Position numbers and translations under genes: made by a program. Shown piece after piece: positions 11,822 through 23,194 of a stretch of 64,000 nucleotides of DNA. The DNA comes from Stenopsyche tienmushanensis (Eukaryota; Arthropoda; Insecta; Trichoptera; Stenopsychidae): assembly GCA_008973525.1 (NCBI GenBank), contig WACJ01000394.1, positions 124,001 through 188,000 on the forward strand, written 5' to 3'. The notes beneath the pieces are model-generated. The model was given only the letters and a program-made list of their open reading frames with translations. It was not told the DNA's origin and made no database searches. Every line of letters begins with the position of its first letter. Position 1 is the stretch's first letter.

Positions 11822-12241
11822 TTGGGTGTGTGAATAAGTTCCTGCCGTTTCATCATCAGATGGCGGTATAACAATTGTGTGCATATAGAATAAGTGATAA
11901 CGCATCTGTATTAAATTACTATAATCAGTGTGCGTCATCCCGTTAAAGTGTAAAAACATTTTTTTTTTCGTAACGTGAAACATGTAAAATTTTGCCCCAC
12001 GTAAAACGTATTTGAGGGAATTTTACTGCATTACTTTATTCAAAAAAAAAACTGCAATTGAAGTGGATACCTATGGTGATCATGTTCTAATGGAAAGAAC
12101 ATGCATGCTGCTCACATAAAATGCTGTCAAAAATAATAACTTGCGTTGGGCTATACTTTAATAAACTTGCTTTTTGTTACTTTTTTGAAAGAAGAGATTT
12201 ACTTTCACGAAAAAACGGCAAGAACTTATTCACACACCCAA
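11822..12241 (+). mobile_element. Internally deleted mariner-type element with intact ends
   Basis: The 420-bp element has near-perfect terminal inverted repeats, TTGGGTGTGTGAATAAGTTC at the left and the complement of TTGGGTGTGTGAATAAGTTC at the right, directly flanked by TA (11820-11821 and 12242-12243). Inside, DTYGDHVLMERTC can be read near 12064-12105. This resembles the N-terminal DNA-binding part of mariner transposases, but no DDE domain remains. It was presumably mobilised by a transposase encoded elsewhere. Confidence 0.85.
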
Positions 12242-12244
12242 TAA

Positions 12245-13145
12245 AATCACCAATTATTGCTTGTAGATATGATCTTTCGTGATGTAGCATATGACACGTT
12301 GAATCTACAGTTAATATCATACAAATATATAAACGATTTATTTAAATACCTTGAGACATTTAATCATATTATGAAACGAAATTGCCAAAATCTCGTTTAC
12401 CATAGAAACATCGAGTCTCTCGTTTACTTTTGAACTTCATCAACGCGCAAATTCACGAATTTTAATCTAATAGAATACACAAATACGATAGTATTTAACA
12501 AATCTTATGCCAAAGACGAAAAGTGACAATGGGATGGAACAAAGACATTCAATTAGTAGTGGCACTCAATGAATCCAGTCTCAAACTTGTGTCCTCCTTT
12601 GTCGTGTTCTCGTTAAGTTTTGACGTTATTCAGATCAGCATGGAAAATTTTAATCAACCCCTTATCGTCATGTTATTTTGCTATTTTATAAACTGCGCTG
12701 TAACTAAGATATTTTGCATTACGTATTGCGGTTAGATCCCACCATCACGATAAATCACCGATGATAAGTAAAGGTTAACGCAATTAGTTTGTATTAGTCG
12801 ATGAAATATTGACATAGCATGACAGTATAGTATAGTCATTGTCATCGTCTGATACATAAATATACAGAGCATTCATTCGAGTCGTATGCCACCATTGTGT
12901 AGATTAATTAGTATGAAAGTATTGAAATATTATACCATTCATACACATGATTTGCACGTGATAGTCTCGTCACCTAATTGGATTAATGGTGAATGTTGAG
13001 AACGTTCACTTTGGTCTCAGATTGCATTAAATTAATGAAATATATTATGAAAATGCAACAGATAATAGCACACCTATAATATCTTTAAGTGGAAATTTAA
13101 AATATTAGGCATTTCAATAGAGACGCAAATCACAATAAAATATTA
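12245..13145. other. No recognised gene
   Basis: A+T-rich sequence. The 70-codon frame at 12523-12735 has a hydrophobic middle but no family resemblance. Confidence 0.5.
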
Positions 13146-13149
13146 TCTT

Positions 13150-13600
13150 GAGAAAGTCACTGTTTGTGTACGAATTTTGGTCTGTCATTGAGCGCTACAG
13201 ATCGATGATAAGAATTTTTTTGTGATCTAAAATAGATGTTGTAGATACCGACGATATGTGGTTCTAATAAGACTGCATTATGTGTAACACAGCGCATTCC
13301 ACGATGGACATTCTGCATGAGTGATTTGAGGGCATTATTTCGCGCGGCGACGAAGAGAACTGTTCATCGAATTCATACGATTTAACACGTTTAGACTTCT
13401 TTTTTGGGGTAATCTTAAATCCCTCAAATGCCCTCAAAGTCAACATAACGAACGCCATGCAGCAATTTCAGCCAGATTTAAGCGACAAAGTCATCGAAAA
13501 TTGTATCTCCCAAATACGTGCCATTAAATAAAACTGCAGTAAATATTTGAATGACGCTATATTTCATACTTAATGCCATAAAATATTCTGTCAAATCAAA
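13150..13600 (+). pseudogene. DDE transposase relic (middle and C-terminus)
   Basis: Frame-shifted pieces read in order DDMWF near 13250, then IISRGDEEN, then SYDLTRLDFFFWG (13373-13411), then NITNAMQQFQPDLSDKVIEN and LNDAIFHT near 13545-13570. This matches the order of an arthropod IS630/Tc1-mariner-like transposase: (D)WFQQDGA with the second Asp, CDLTPLDYFLWG with the third, and a basic C-terminus. In-frame stops (for example just after DDMWF) and frameshifts kill it. The left part (13197-13250) aligns with 3720-3770, so both loci come from one family. The 13264-13458 minus frame is its shadow. Confidence 0.7.
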
Positions 13601-13604
13601 GAAA

Positions 13605-16460
13605 AATTGAGTAGATAGCTTATATACAACTTGTTTTATTTGCATTTAAAAATTGAGCGTTCTTATTGAAAGACCCTTATAAAAAATATTTTTTATGGGC
13701 TCTTATACAAGCAAAAAATATATATATAAGGAATCACAGGATAGTTATATCATAATTAAATTCATTTTAATAGCCAAAATTGATTAAACCTGTATGTACT
13801 AATGTAGTGATAACATATACGATGAGGTCATATTCTGATTACAGAGAGGTTAATTGGAGTAATGTTAGATTAAGTATTATACTTGATGAAGTATATCTAC
13901 AATTTGTACATGTAATTTGGTTCAGATTAACATGAGCGAATTCACACACAGTGTGTCTCAAAATGAAATGCCCGATTAATAAACGAAAAGTTATAATTTT
14001 ATGGAAGTTTTATGTTCCCAAGCATTATCTTATTTTGTAAGTGTGTTTGCAGATTTGTTTGATTTTTTTGTAATTTATAAATAATTTGAAGCAGTGACGG
14101 GTTATTCGAAATTAGGATTAGCTCAGATCGTAAATTGAGTCGTAATGACTGCCGAAAGTCGCAAACGGAACAACCAATCCCAATGGGTATTAAAATATTC
14201 ACTATTACTATGGATACATAAACTATTAAATATATAACTGCAGACCTTAGATCTTAGACCAACGCCCAGATAAAAGGCAGGGTTATTTGATTGCGTACAT
14301 TGAGGCTTGAAATTGATTAGATTTGGTCTCCTGAATTTTGTAATATTGGACGTTGCATGAATAATATATTAATGAATTGACATTTACCCATTCAATCGCC
14401 CAATAAATTCAATTAAGCTTAATTATTTCCTTGATCAATTAGTGGTATATTATTGTGCTTTGTCTGTCTCAAACTAGAAATTACAACCATATCTATTTTT
14501 ATACCGAGAACAATGAAATTAATTAAAAGAGATGATGGGCTTGATTGACGTTTGAGGGTGGATCTATAATTAAATATATGGAATCATATCAATTTTTAAA
14601 TTTTTCCATATATATTATATTTGTTCGATTGGGGATGAAAAGCTGTATGTACTTGCAAGCAACGCTCTGGAAGGGAAAAGGACCTTATCTTGAGCTTTCA
14701 CTCGCAGTTCACGATTCGCTCTCGTGCAATTAGGTCGTCTGTGACGTCCCGCCAAAAGTTGATCTTAAAATCATAAAATGGATGTTAAATTCTAAGCTTA
14801 TTGTTCTGAAAAGTGTTTCAAAAAATATTTATAAGTGGTGTTAATTTTTTGTGAATTTGTTATAATAGTTCTATTGGATTAAAATACGCTTAGATGCACT
14901 GAAAGCTTTCGGCGTGTGGTAACAAATTTTTCATTCAAGACATTTGAGAAACTTATGTTTATAATTCATATTAAATCTTTTCAGGATTCGTTTGTAATGA
15001 ATAAGATTAACATTCAAATATGATAGTTCATATAAATAATTCACAAAAGTCGACTTACTTAATAAAAGCTCACTATTTTACGTAATAATTTAACGCAATT
15101 TTTATGCAAATTCATAATTATTATTTAATATTAATTAATAAAACATAATATTTTAGCATTTATTTAGTAAATTAATTTAAGTATAGAAATTGATTCGCAA
15201 GAGCTTTTATTAGGAATCAGCATGCTCAGAGCTTTTATAAGCATGCCATAGCAAATATATTTAATTAATTAAACAAATAAATATCAGTGATTCTCAACTT
15301 TGCAGAATATCGCATGTGATTTAGACAATAAAATATTAGTATATCAGGTTCAAGGATAATTTAAGGATTTATCTTAGATATTACTTTAAAAATTAATTTT
15401 TAAGTGTGAACATATTTGAGCAAAAATATTCACCACTTCAATATGTATTTAAAATATCCTGATATTCAATTGAATATTGGTATAAATCAATATTTTTTTC
15501 CATGCAAATAATTGAATAATATTCATAAATTCTAATTGAATTCAAATGTAGTTCTCATTGAATCTATGAATAATCAATGAAATATCAGACTTTTCGATCA
15601 ATTTCGATGTAATACTTATGCTATTGGATTTATCTCAGATGTAATAACAATGTTCAATGACATTTAGCATATTTTTCGCAATGTTCCAATTTATCAAAAT
15701 CACTCAAGGGGCATCGTTCTTATTTCAACCACTCAGCCGGGCTCAATTCGTTGAACTGGTTTGACGCCCATTCGACATGAACCCACGACAAAATCACAAT
15801 CGAAAGGAAGCACTTAAACAGAGAGCTTTTAATTCGCAATATAAAAATGTCAATTACGAATCGAAACTCGTTCTTAAGGTCGCAAAGCTTTCAACCAACA
15901 ACTCTGTCTACGCGCAGACATGGCAATATGTTAACACCGTCGTAAACGACTTCTTGGAAACACCAATAAAAGTCGCAATTAAGAAGAGCTATGGGTCACA
16001 CCTATTTTATGCACTATTAGAATAAAGACACGATAAACCAACATATGTTCAATACCAAATAACTTTATTCAGTTTTCATTGAAATTTTTATGTTTGAGCC
16101 CCTCATTATTCTGTGCAAATACTGTCTGGGTGTGTTTTTTCAGATGCTTGTTGAGATTTCAGAATCAATCATTGGCATTGGCATTTTGGAATGGTTATTG
16201 AATGATTTATTAAATACAAGATAAATAAATACTATGTCGTATTTATAAGTTGGACGCAAGGCCAAAAATAAATACAAAACGAAGTTGATTCATCTTAACC
16301 CTTGATTGTTCAGAGCTGATATATGAAATAATATTTTATTCTTATACGTATCAATGTCTGCATCATATGATGAGAATTTTGTAAATTGTATACTTGGAAT
16401 ATCCAAGATTTGCGTCATCAGATAGTGTTTATTCTTCAAATTTCGGCAAACTTTCGTCAT
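13605..16460. other. No recognised gene
   Basis: A+T-rich sequence. An ATG-started 82-codon frame at 15777-16025 is lysine- and asparagine-rich and unrecognised. No exon-like structure or element ends were seen. Confidence 0.5.
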
Positions 16461-16914
16461 CTATACCAGTGCTCCGCAACCGGTGTGCCGCGGCACACTA
16501 GTGTGCCGTGAGCCGATACAGGTGTGCCGCGGTCAAATAAGACAATATTATAACTAAAATATTTTTCAACAGTTCTCCAGCGTCTGTCACTTATTTATGT
16601 CGCCAGACACCTAAAACCAGTTATTAATATTTCTATTCCGGGATTCATCTGTCATCGTGCTGACTGAATCAATAGAATTCAGATTGGATCACTTTGGAAA
16701 ACCGTCAGATCACACAAAAACAAAGCCACAGGAATTCTTATTTTGGTTAGAATCGATAAGATAACCGAAACCGATTTAGAAAAGACAAACATGCTTACAG
16801 AAACCTTGTGCCTAAATCACAAGATTTTCGAAAATATGAGCGACAGCAAAACAAAGAAAGCTGTTAACAAAGTCAATTAGGGATTTCCGTGAAAGCTCAA
16901 ATAATGACATGCAC

Positions 16915-17168
16915 AAAATTAAATTGGTAACTCCTTTAGAAATAACAAAAATCATTAGAAAACTAAAAAACAAAAAGTACCTGGGTTTTGACACAACCGA
17001 TAATACGATAAAAAAAAATCTGCCATTCATATAACTAAAATATTTTATGCGTGCCTAAATATGAGGTATTTCCCAGCCATTTTCTTTGCCAAAACCAGTA
17101 ATTTCTTTGCTAAAACTAGGCAAGGATAGCAACGATCCCACAAATTACCAACCGATCAGCCTACTTTA
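16915..17168 (+). pseudogene. Jockey/CR1-like reverse transcriptase relic inside the hAT element
   Basis: Broken frames read KLVTPLEITKIIRKLKNKK, then LGFDT, then PVISLLKLGKDSNDPTNYQP followed by ISLL. These correspond to the start of the reverse transcriptase domain of jockey/CR1-type non-LTR retrotransposons, where conserved blocks are LKxxKxPGxDxI and IxKPGKDPxxPxxYRPISLL. Stops and a frameshift separate the blocks, and no catalytic FxDD block follows. It lies within the boundaries of the hAT element, so it either inserted there or was picked up before transposition. Confidence 0.7.
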
Positions 17169-17639
17169 GTCGTGTTACCGTGCTACATCACATTCACTCG
17201 TCTTGCGACAGTAGTTACCATTCATTACTATTAGTTGTGTTAATGAATTTTGTATGGTTATGCGTTCTTCATGTGATTAATATTTAATTTTACACTTCTT
17301 TAAATGTGGTATAACTAAGGCTACTCTGAGTCCTGTCTGCGAAGTCCTCTCCTTGAAAGCTTGAGTTCAGACTCACTTCTGAGCTCGAGTTTGGGTATTC
17401 CACGCCTCGCAGCCGCAGTCTGTTCAAAGTGGAACAAATAAGCATACTGTGGAGAAAAAATCGTCTTTGAAATCCAACACCACCACCCTGTGGAGTCCTT
17501 CTCGTCGATGTTATGAGGAACGCGCCAGCCGCGGGTCGTCAGAAGCTCTACGAACGAAGGTAACTGGGACTGGTCGACAGAAGCATGACGAAGATAACTA
17601 GGCCCCGGTATTCATCTGAGGGCTCTCGCCTACGTTACA

Positions 17640-18235
17640 ATGGATACAATTTTACGTGGAAAAGATTCGTCTTTACATACAGAAGAACCCAGCACAAGCA
17701 TTGCAAAAATGCCAAAGAAGACTGAAAAAGAAGCACAACGAAGACTACATTCAATATGGATTCTCGTGATGTGGTGATGAAACAGCTCCAAAGCCACAGT
17801 GCATCATTTGCAGCGAACAGCTATCAAACGAAGCAATGGCACCCAATAAATTAAATCGCCATTTAAATTCAAACCATCCTAGTTGCGTCAAAAAGGATAA
17901 ATAATATTTTCAAAGGCGTTTAGAAGTAAATTAAAAACAGAAACAATTTATGATTCGGCCTTTACGGTTTCTGAAAAGGCCTTAGAAGCTAGCTACATGT
18001 AGCAAAATTAACTGCACGTCAGAAAAAACCACATACTATTAGCAAAACACTTATTAAACCAGTATGCAAGGAAGTTGTTCGACTTATGCTTGAGCCAAAT
18101 GATGTTAAGGAAGTAAATAAAGTTCGTTGTCTGCCGATACTATTAAAAGACTTATTCACGACATGTCAAGTGATATTTTAGGAACACTGATTAGAAATTT
18201 GGCTGAAAAATTTGAATCGAAAAAAGCGCAGGTAT
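17640..18235 (+). pseudogene. hAT transposase N-terminus with BED zinc finger (broken)
   Basis: The sequence opens with an ATG and MDTILRGKDSSLHTEEPSTS, then a lysine-rich stretch. A shifted frame reads GDETAPKPQCIICSEQLSNE and LNRHLNSNHPSC, a C2H2-type BED finger with Cys pair and His pair. Further frames read KLTARQKKPHTISKTLIKPV, CKEVVRLMLEPNDVKEVNKV and HDMSSDILGTLI, which resemble the region after the finger in ZBED-type hAT transposases. The gene is broken by several shifts, and the RNase-H-like core and dimerisation region are absent. Confidence 0.75.
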
Positions 18236-18687
18236 CACATTAATTGGTCATTATTTTATAATAATGATTAAGATTGCACAAAGGTAAATATAGTATAGTT
18301 TTTATGTATGTGTACATAGGAAATAAAAAAATTAAATTTATTGTAAAATTGTATTAAATATTTAGACCCTTTTAGAGTTTTTTCTTCTTCGTGTACTATG
18401 GGGAGAGCTGTTTAAAAACAAATAAATCAATATCTATTATTTTCGGCTTTTGGTGTGCCGCGAAATTTAAAGAAGAGCTTTGGTGTGCCGTAGGTGAGAA
18501 AACGTTGCGGAGCACTGATCTATACAATCATCATGGATAGCTATAAGCTCAAACTATGTATATATCATTAAACAATATCGATTTTTCTGAATATAGACGT
18601 TTTATTAACTTTTTACGATGGTATTCGAATAAGAAATCAAAGTTAAATTCAACAGAAATGTATAAGATTTCATATAATGGATAAATT

Positions 18688-19035
18688 GAGCGGCTCATGA
18701 GCCGCATGCGGCTCTTTGCATAGATGTTTGCGGCTCTTTCGATATAAACTCCAATTTCATCTCAATCTTATAACTTAAGAGTTTAGGAGATAGAGTTTAA
18801 ATAAAACATCTCGAACTTCTACTCGATTTCAAATATTTTCGATGTATCAAAAAGTCTTTGCCGATTGTTTAACGATGAAATAATTTACTTATTTTTTTTT
18901 CATTTTTATTTATAAAAACCTACGGAGGTGCTCTCTTCACCGTGTCTGGAGCTCAAATAGACGTCTATTAAAATCGGCAAAAACTTATCAATACACCTAA
19001 TATGTATTTATTACATATATGCGGCTCTTTGGTAC
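18688..19035. repeat. Possible second hAT-like MITE
   Basis: GAGCGGCTCATGAGCCGCATGCGGCTCTTTG at the left (18689-18719) and TGCGGCTCTTTGG at the right (19020-19032) recall the GCGGCTC-rich subterminal motifs of hAT MITEs. I could not define exact termini or a target duplication, so this is tentative. Confidence 0.3.
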
Positions 19036-19350
19036 CTTTGTTACTCCCATGACAATTTTAGGATTTATTACTTGACAAACTGCCACACCCCTGTATTAGG
19101 CGAACCCTAACATATTTTAGTCCGGACTCAGTAGCGGAAATAACTTTATAAGTTAACATAAAAGCCAGTAATATGCTTATGGTGATGTCCTCAAACGTCA
19201 ATGTTGGTTCCAGAAATTTAAATCGGAAATTAAAACCTGATGTACTAAAATCCCTAATCATATCCACGGTAATAAATCGAGGAGTTACTGTAAAGATAGG
19301 AATCCATACAGTTCACTATGAAAACGCATTTAAAACTCATAGGTAAAACG

Positions 19351-19648
19351 AATAGGATGGGTGCTATAGGGTAGGATGGGTACTGTATGCAATACCTATC
19401 CTACTGTACGCAGTACCCATCCTATTGTATGCAGTACCCATCCTACCCAATAGCAGTGAAGAAACATGTGCTATGTCATAAAGTGCCACGCCCAAGACCG
19501 AATTGATTATAAAAAAGATTATTTTCTACATATGGTGAGATACTGCCTCATAATATTGGATAGAATACGGGAATTCAACTGGGAAATATTATTATAAAAA
19601 TACGATTATTTTTTTAAACTATTTTCGCGAATATTTTTGGGTCCCCCT
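19351..19648 (-). repeat. GGGGACCC-end repeat family P, copy P2 with long hairpin
   Basis: The right end is GCGAATATTTTTGGGTCCCC followed by CT (to 19648), the complement of the left end of copies P3 and P4. The other end is not defined. It begins with GAATAGGATGGGTGCTATAG. An expanded AGGATGGGTAC / GTACCCATCCT hairpin sits at 19361-19456. Confidence 0.6.
19361..19456. repeat. Long imperfect hairpin of TACCCATCCTA units
   Basis: The left arm (19361-19392) reads through CTATAGGGTAGGATGGGTAC and TGTATGCAAT. The right arm (19424-19456) reads TGTATGCAGTACCCATCCTA then CCCAATAGCA. The arms are complementary with few mismatches. The loop contains a further pair of the same unit, so the site is both tandem and inverted. 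Confidence 0.85.
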
Positions 19649-19654
19649 AATACT

Positions 19655-22055
19655 TAAATAAAACCATTGAATTAATTAAATGCGTCATCGCTCCAATGAA
19701 ATTGATAATGATCAAAATACGGATGTTCAGAGGTAAACCAAAAAGGATCTCTTTGATGAAAACGTATTATTTGCAATCCATTTTATCTTTGTCGTATGAT
19801 TCAAACATTTTTCTCAAAAATCAAGATTTTTCGATTCGCCGGTTGTTAATGTTGAGGATATTAATAAATAAGTATGGAAGAGTCTGATGAAACAAATTTT
19901 GTGAAAAGGTTGAAAGGGCATCTGGAATAACTCTAAACTCAGACTTGACCTAATAATTGGATTTGCATTTTTTATAAATCCTCCCCCTGAAATATACTCG
20001 GAAATTAAGAAATTGTTTCATAGAGCATCGAACTCAAAATGATGCCATAGGAGCCTAACCTAATATAAAGCTATTTATTTTTAATATAAAATAAATTAAT
20101 TTCGAATGTTATTTACACAAATCAATATAGTTTTCCAAAAAATACATCCCCAATCATACTGTTATTTGATTCTTTATAGGCCACGAAATATTTTTAATTT
20201 AGATTTGTGAAGGAAGAAGATCAGAAAATCCACATGAAGAAAGAATATTTGAGACAAAAATATATTGAAATCGTTGTTGTTTTATTCCCTATAAAAAAGC
20301 GATCAAAGCCGAGCCATGGGCGATTTTTTTCCCGCATAAATAAGGGTAGGCTTTGATTATTTTTATATTTTGTTGATTTCCTGTACATTTAAGTCGGTTG
20401 ATGTGCCCTTGTATTAATTTTGGATATGCTATAGTAAAAATAGACTAAATTTTACATCGCGAAAGATGTTTTGGTGTAAATATTTAGACTTTGATGGCAG
20501 ATTTTACTCTGATAAACCCAAAGTTAGTAGTTTACAAGTATAAACTTTGTCAATTAATCTAACAACCTTTGAAAGCACTTACCGAAATGACTTATTTGTG
20601 TGTTTTGATCGACCCAAGCTAATCATCTCATTCTTCATTTATTTAAAAACCACAACCAATCTCCGTTGAAAGCGAACATTATTGGCCGCAAGTGGCATTT
20701 TTATGTTTCATCGTAATAATTTAATAAATCCAATGTCCTCTTCTACAGAGAATTTGGTAAAGATTTATGACTTTGTGATATTTTAATAAGAACAGATGTT
20801 ATCTTGAGGTTATAAAGTCATAAATTCTATTGTTTCGAGCAAGGATGACTATTTTCAAGACATTTTTATGTCGAGAATTTTTCGCTCGTTTTCAGGCCCT
20901 CCGGCGAAAAGCCGTCTTGTGCCAAATAAAATGTCAATTTTCAATTTATATTACGCACCAAAACCGCGGAATGAACATTCATAGAACGTTAAAGCAAAGA
21001 CATTGTAGATCGTCTGAAAAAACTTGTGTGCCTTGTACTCGAAAAACGAGAGAAAAAATTAGGACTAATAAATTCCGTAAGGGAAGTTTTTTAATAAAAA
21101 TTCGGGCGAAGTTTATATTGCATATGTTGTTGGGTTTTCTATGGTTGATGGGAACTATTTGGCAAATCTTAACAACAACAAAAAAATTCTACGAAATCCA
21201 ATCTCTCGAGAAAATTAATATGAAATGGTTTTTACTATGAAACTTTATTAATTTGTTCACCTACGTTGTATAATCTTTCGAAATTCCAACAAAAGGACCT
21301 TAAAATTAGATTCGCGATTGAAACTGAAAAAAACTCTCATATAATACTATTGATGCAATTTTATCAAACCAAAAGCACTAAAAATATGAATTTGTATAAT
21401 AATTAACATTCAAACTGCATTTGTTGAAAGAAAATCTGCTAGAATATTTAGCATAGAATTCGTTCAAATTACACAAGATAACATAGTATCACCATTAACA
21501 TTGCTCATAGTTATGAGTAAATAATAAAAACACTTATATTTAACTAAGAAAACTTTAAAATTGTCTATTAAATTAGAATGTTATTTGATAGAAAACAGCC
21601 CTTAGATCGAATACGCCTTAAATTCAAACAATAGAAAAGTAAATCTAAAGAAAAGCGCTTTCATTTTGAGCATTGAAACGATAATTTTTAAAGTTTCTTT
21701 GCAGAAACGCAGAGTTTTGAACCGGAACTGAATCGAAAACCGTTAACCGGTAAAATCGTTATATTCGCTAGAACAAAAACCGATTCAAATATATCGGTTT
21801 TATCAGTTCTTCATACGCGACAGATATTTTTATCATTTCGAATATTCAAAGCCCTGGTTTTATGGATAAAATTATGAGCACACTTTTGTTGAAGATAATA
21901 AATTGATTATTAAGCTTATATGAACTAAATCATCAAACTAAGTGTTGCCACTATAAATAACCGTAGCATCGTCAATTTATATTATTTGAAGACAAATATT
22001 TTAATACTATCTTATGGAATACTTAGATGATATAAAGTACACTACTGACATAAGG
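19655..22055. other. Mostly unrecognised; one old hAT MITE
   Basis: A+T-rich sequence. The 136-codon frame at 20830-21240 starts at TTG, is very basic and matches nothing I know. Apart from the MITE at 21710-21856 no element is supported. Confidence 0.5.
21710..21856. mobile_element. hAT-type MITE related to 11423-11528, decayed
   Basis: The left end CAGAGTTTTGAACCGGAACT and right end ATTCAAAGCCCTG resemble the ends of the MITE at 11423-11528. The inside again carries AACCGG, AAACCGAT and ATCGGTTTT motifs. No 8-bp duplication is visible at these boundaries, so it is older or the ends are slightly misplaced. Confidence 0.55.
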
Positions 22056-22059
22056 ACCC

Positions 22060-22400
22060 TATTCTGATCTGAGCTGTATTCGAACCGTAAATTTAAAATT
22101 CAATATTCGCAAGGACACGTTCTTTCTCAACTTCTTGCAGCCACGCTATGAGCCTGGAAACTACCTAAAGGTTCTAATTTAATTTAAAATTATTTTTCTT
22201 TTTGCGATCGGGGATATATGTTCCCCCAAAACTCTTACAGGAGGCTATAAATGCCTTCAAATTGGAGGGAGTGGCCACAAGGCTTCCGTGTTCAACCGGT
22301 CCAAATTTCGGATCATTGACACACTGAAAGCGCGCCACGCGATCATGTCCACAGAACATAGTCACAGACACACCAAAGTCGATTAAAGCCCAAAATTAAT
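22060..22400 (+). mobile_element. Fragment of Helitron family 1 cargo region
   Basis: Collinear with the minus strand of Helitron copy C from about 60110 down to 59580. It has GATCTGAGCTGTAT (CACAGCTCAGGTAAG in reverse in C), GCAAGGACACGTTCTTTCTC, then a region readable as EGVATRLPCSTGPNFGSLTH, then CATGTCCACAGAACATAGTC. It contains the roughly 440-bp block that copies A and B lack. No Helitron ends are present. The minus-strand frame at 22174-22371 is a shadow. Confidence 0.6.
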
Positions 22401-22582
22401 CAATGAGGCCCTAAACAGTCGTGTTCTGTAAGGAACTGAGACGTCCAGTAATCCGAGACTTATATACAGATTTTAAAATAATAATTATCATAAACAGTCC
22501 TGTCATTAAACGGCCTTACTAGTAACTCAATCATCCTGGATTCAAATCTATGAAAGGTGTGGCTGGCGACCACATTTTTAAA

Positions 22583-23191
22583 AAACCCGCGGTATACTGT
22601 TCGCGAAATAGCTAACAAATTAAAAATTCCACGAACATCCGTCCATAATCATCTGACAAATTTGGGCTACATCAATCGTTCAGATGTGTGGCTTCCTCAT
22701 GAACTGACTGATTCAAATAAACTTCAGCGTATTTCAACATGCGATCTTCTTCTCCAACGACATAATTGCCAACCTTTTTTGAAGAGACTTATCACTGGAG
22801 ATGAAATTTGGATACTCTATGAGAATATCCAACGTAAGCGGTCTTGGACCAAGGGTACAGAAGCTTTAACTGTAGCTAAACCTGCCCTACACCCAAAAAA
22901 AAGTTTTGCTATGCATTTGGTGGGACTGGAAAGGGGTAGTTTATTATGAGCTACTTCAGCGAGGTGAAACGATCAATTCAACAAAATATTGTTTCCAACT
23001 AGACAATGTAAAGGATGCAATTGCCAGAAAATGGCCAGATTCAGAGAAGACATTACGAGGCTTCCGAAGAGATGGAGAAATGTATTAGTACAGAATGGAT
23101 CATATATTATTCAGTACATTTTGATGTAATACAAATTATTGTTTATTTTTTTTTTAATATGAAAACGAAAGAAACTTATGGGACACCCTGA
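22583..23191 (+). mobile_element. Mariner family 1, copy a (internally deleted)
   Basis: Lacks the 5' terminal repeat. The transposase reads YTVREIANKLKIPRTSVHNH (helix-turn-helix), GYINRSDVWLPHEL, LKRLITGDEIWILYENIQRK with the first catalytic Asp, and then, after a frameshift, WWDWKGVVYYELLQRGE. After a KDAIARK block the copy jumps to the C-terminal GFRRDGEMY segment, deleting the second and third catalytic Asp. It ends in the 3' terminal repeat CGAAAGAAACTTATGGGACA followed by CCCTGATA. The frames at 22557-22949 and 22906-23088 are its two halves. Non-functional. Confidence 0.88.
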
Positions 23192-23194
23192 TAT

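Larger units (their letters stand above)
16467..18517 (+). mobile_element. hAT transposon, decayed, with 8-bp duplication
   Basis: Starts CAGTGCTCCGCAACCGGTGT and ends GTTGCGGAGCACTG, giving hAT-type terminal inverted repeats. GTGTGCCG motifs repeat just inside both ends. ATCTATAC is duplicated exactly at both sides (16459-16466 and 18518-18525). At 2051 bp it is shorter than an autonomous hAT (usually 2.5-4 kb). It holds the start of a BED-finger transposase gene and, further left, a reverse transcriptase relic from another element. The catalytic core of the transposase is missing. Confidence 0.92.

Noticed and set aside
15777..16025. 82-codon ATG frame
   Set aside because: Composition matches A+T-rich translation, no motif, no splice or promoter context; could not be supported as a gene.
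20830..21240. 136-codon plus-strand frame with many basic residues
   Set aside because: It begins at TTG, shows no family motif, and its length is not exceptional for 64 kb of unselected sequence.
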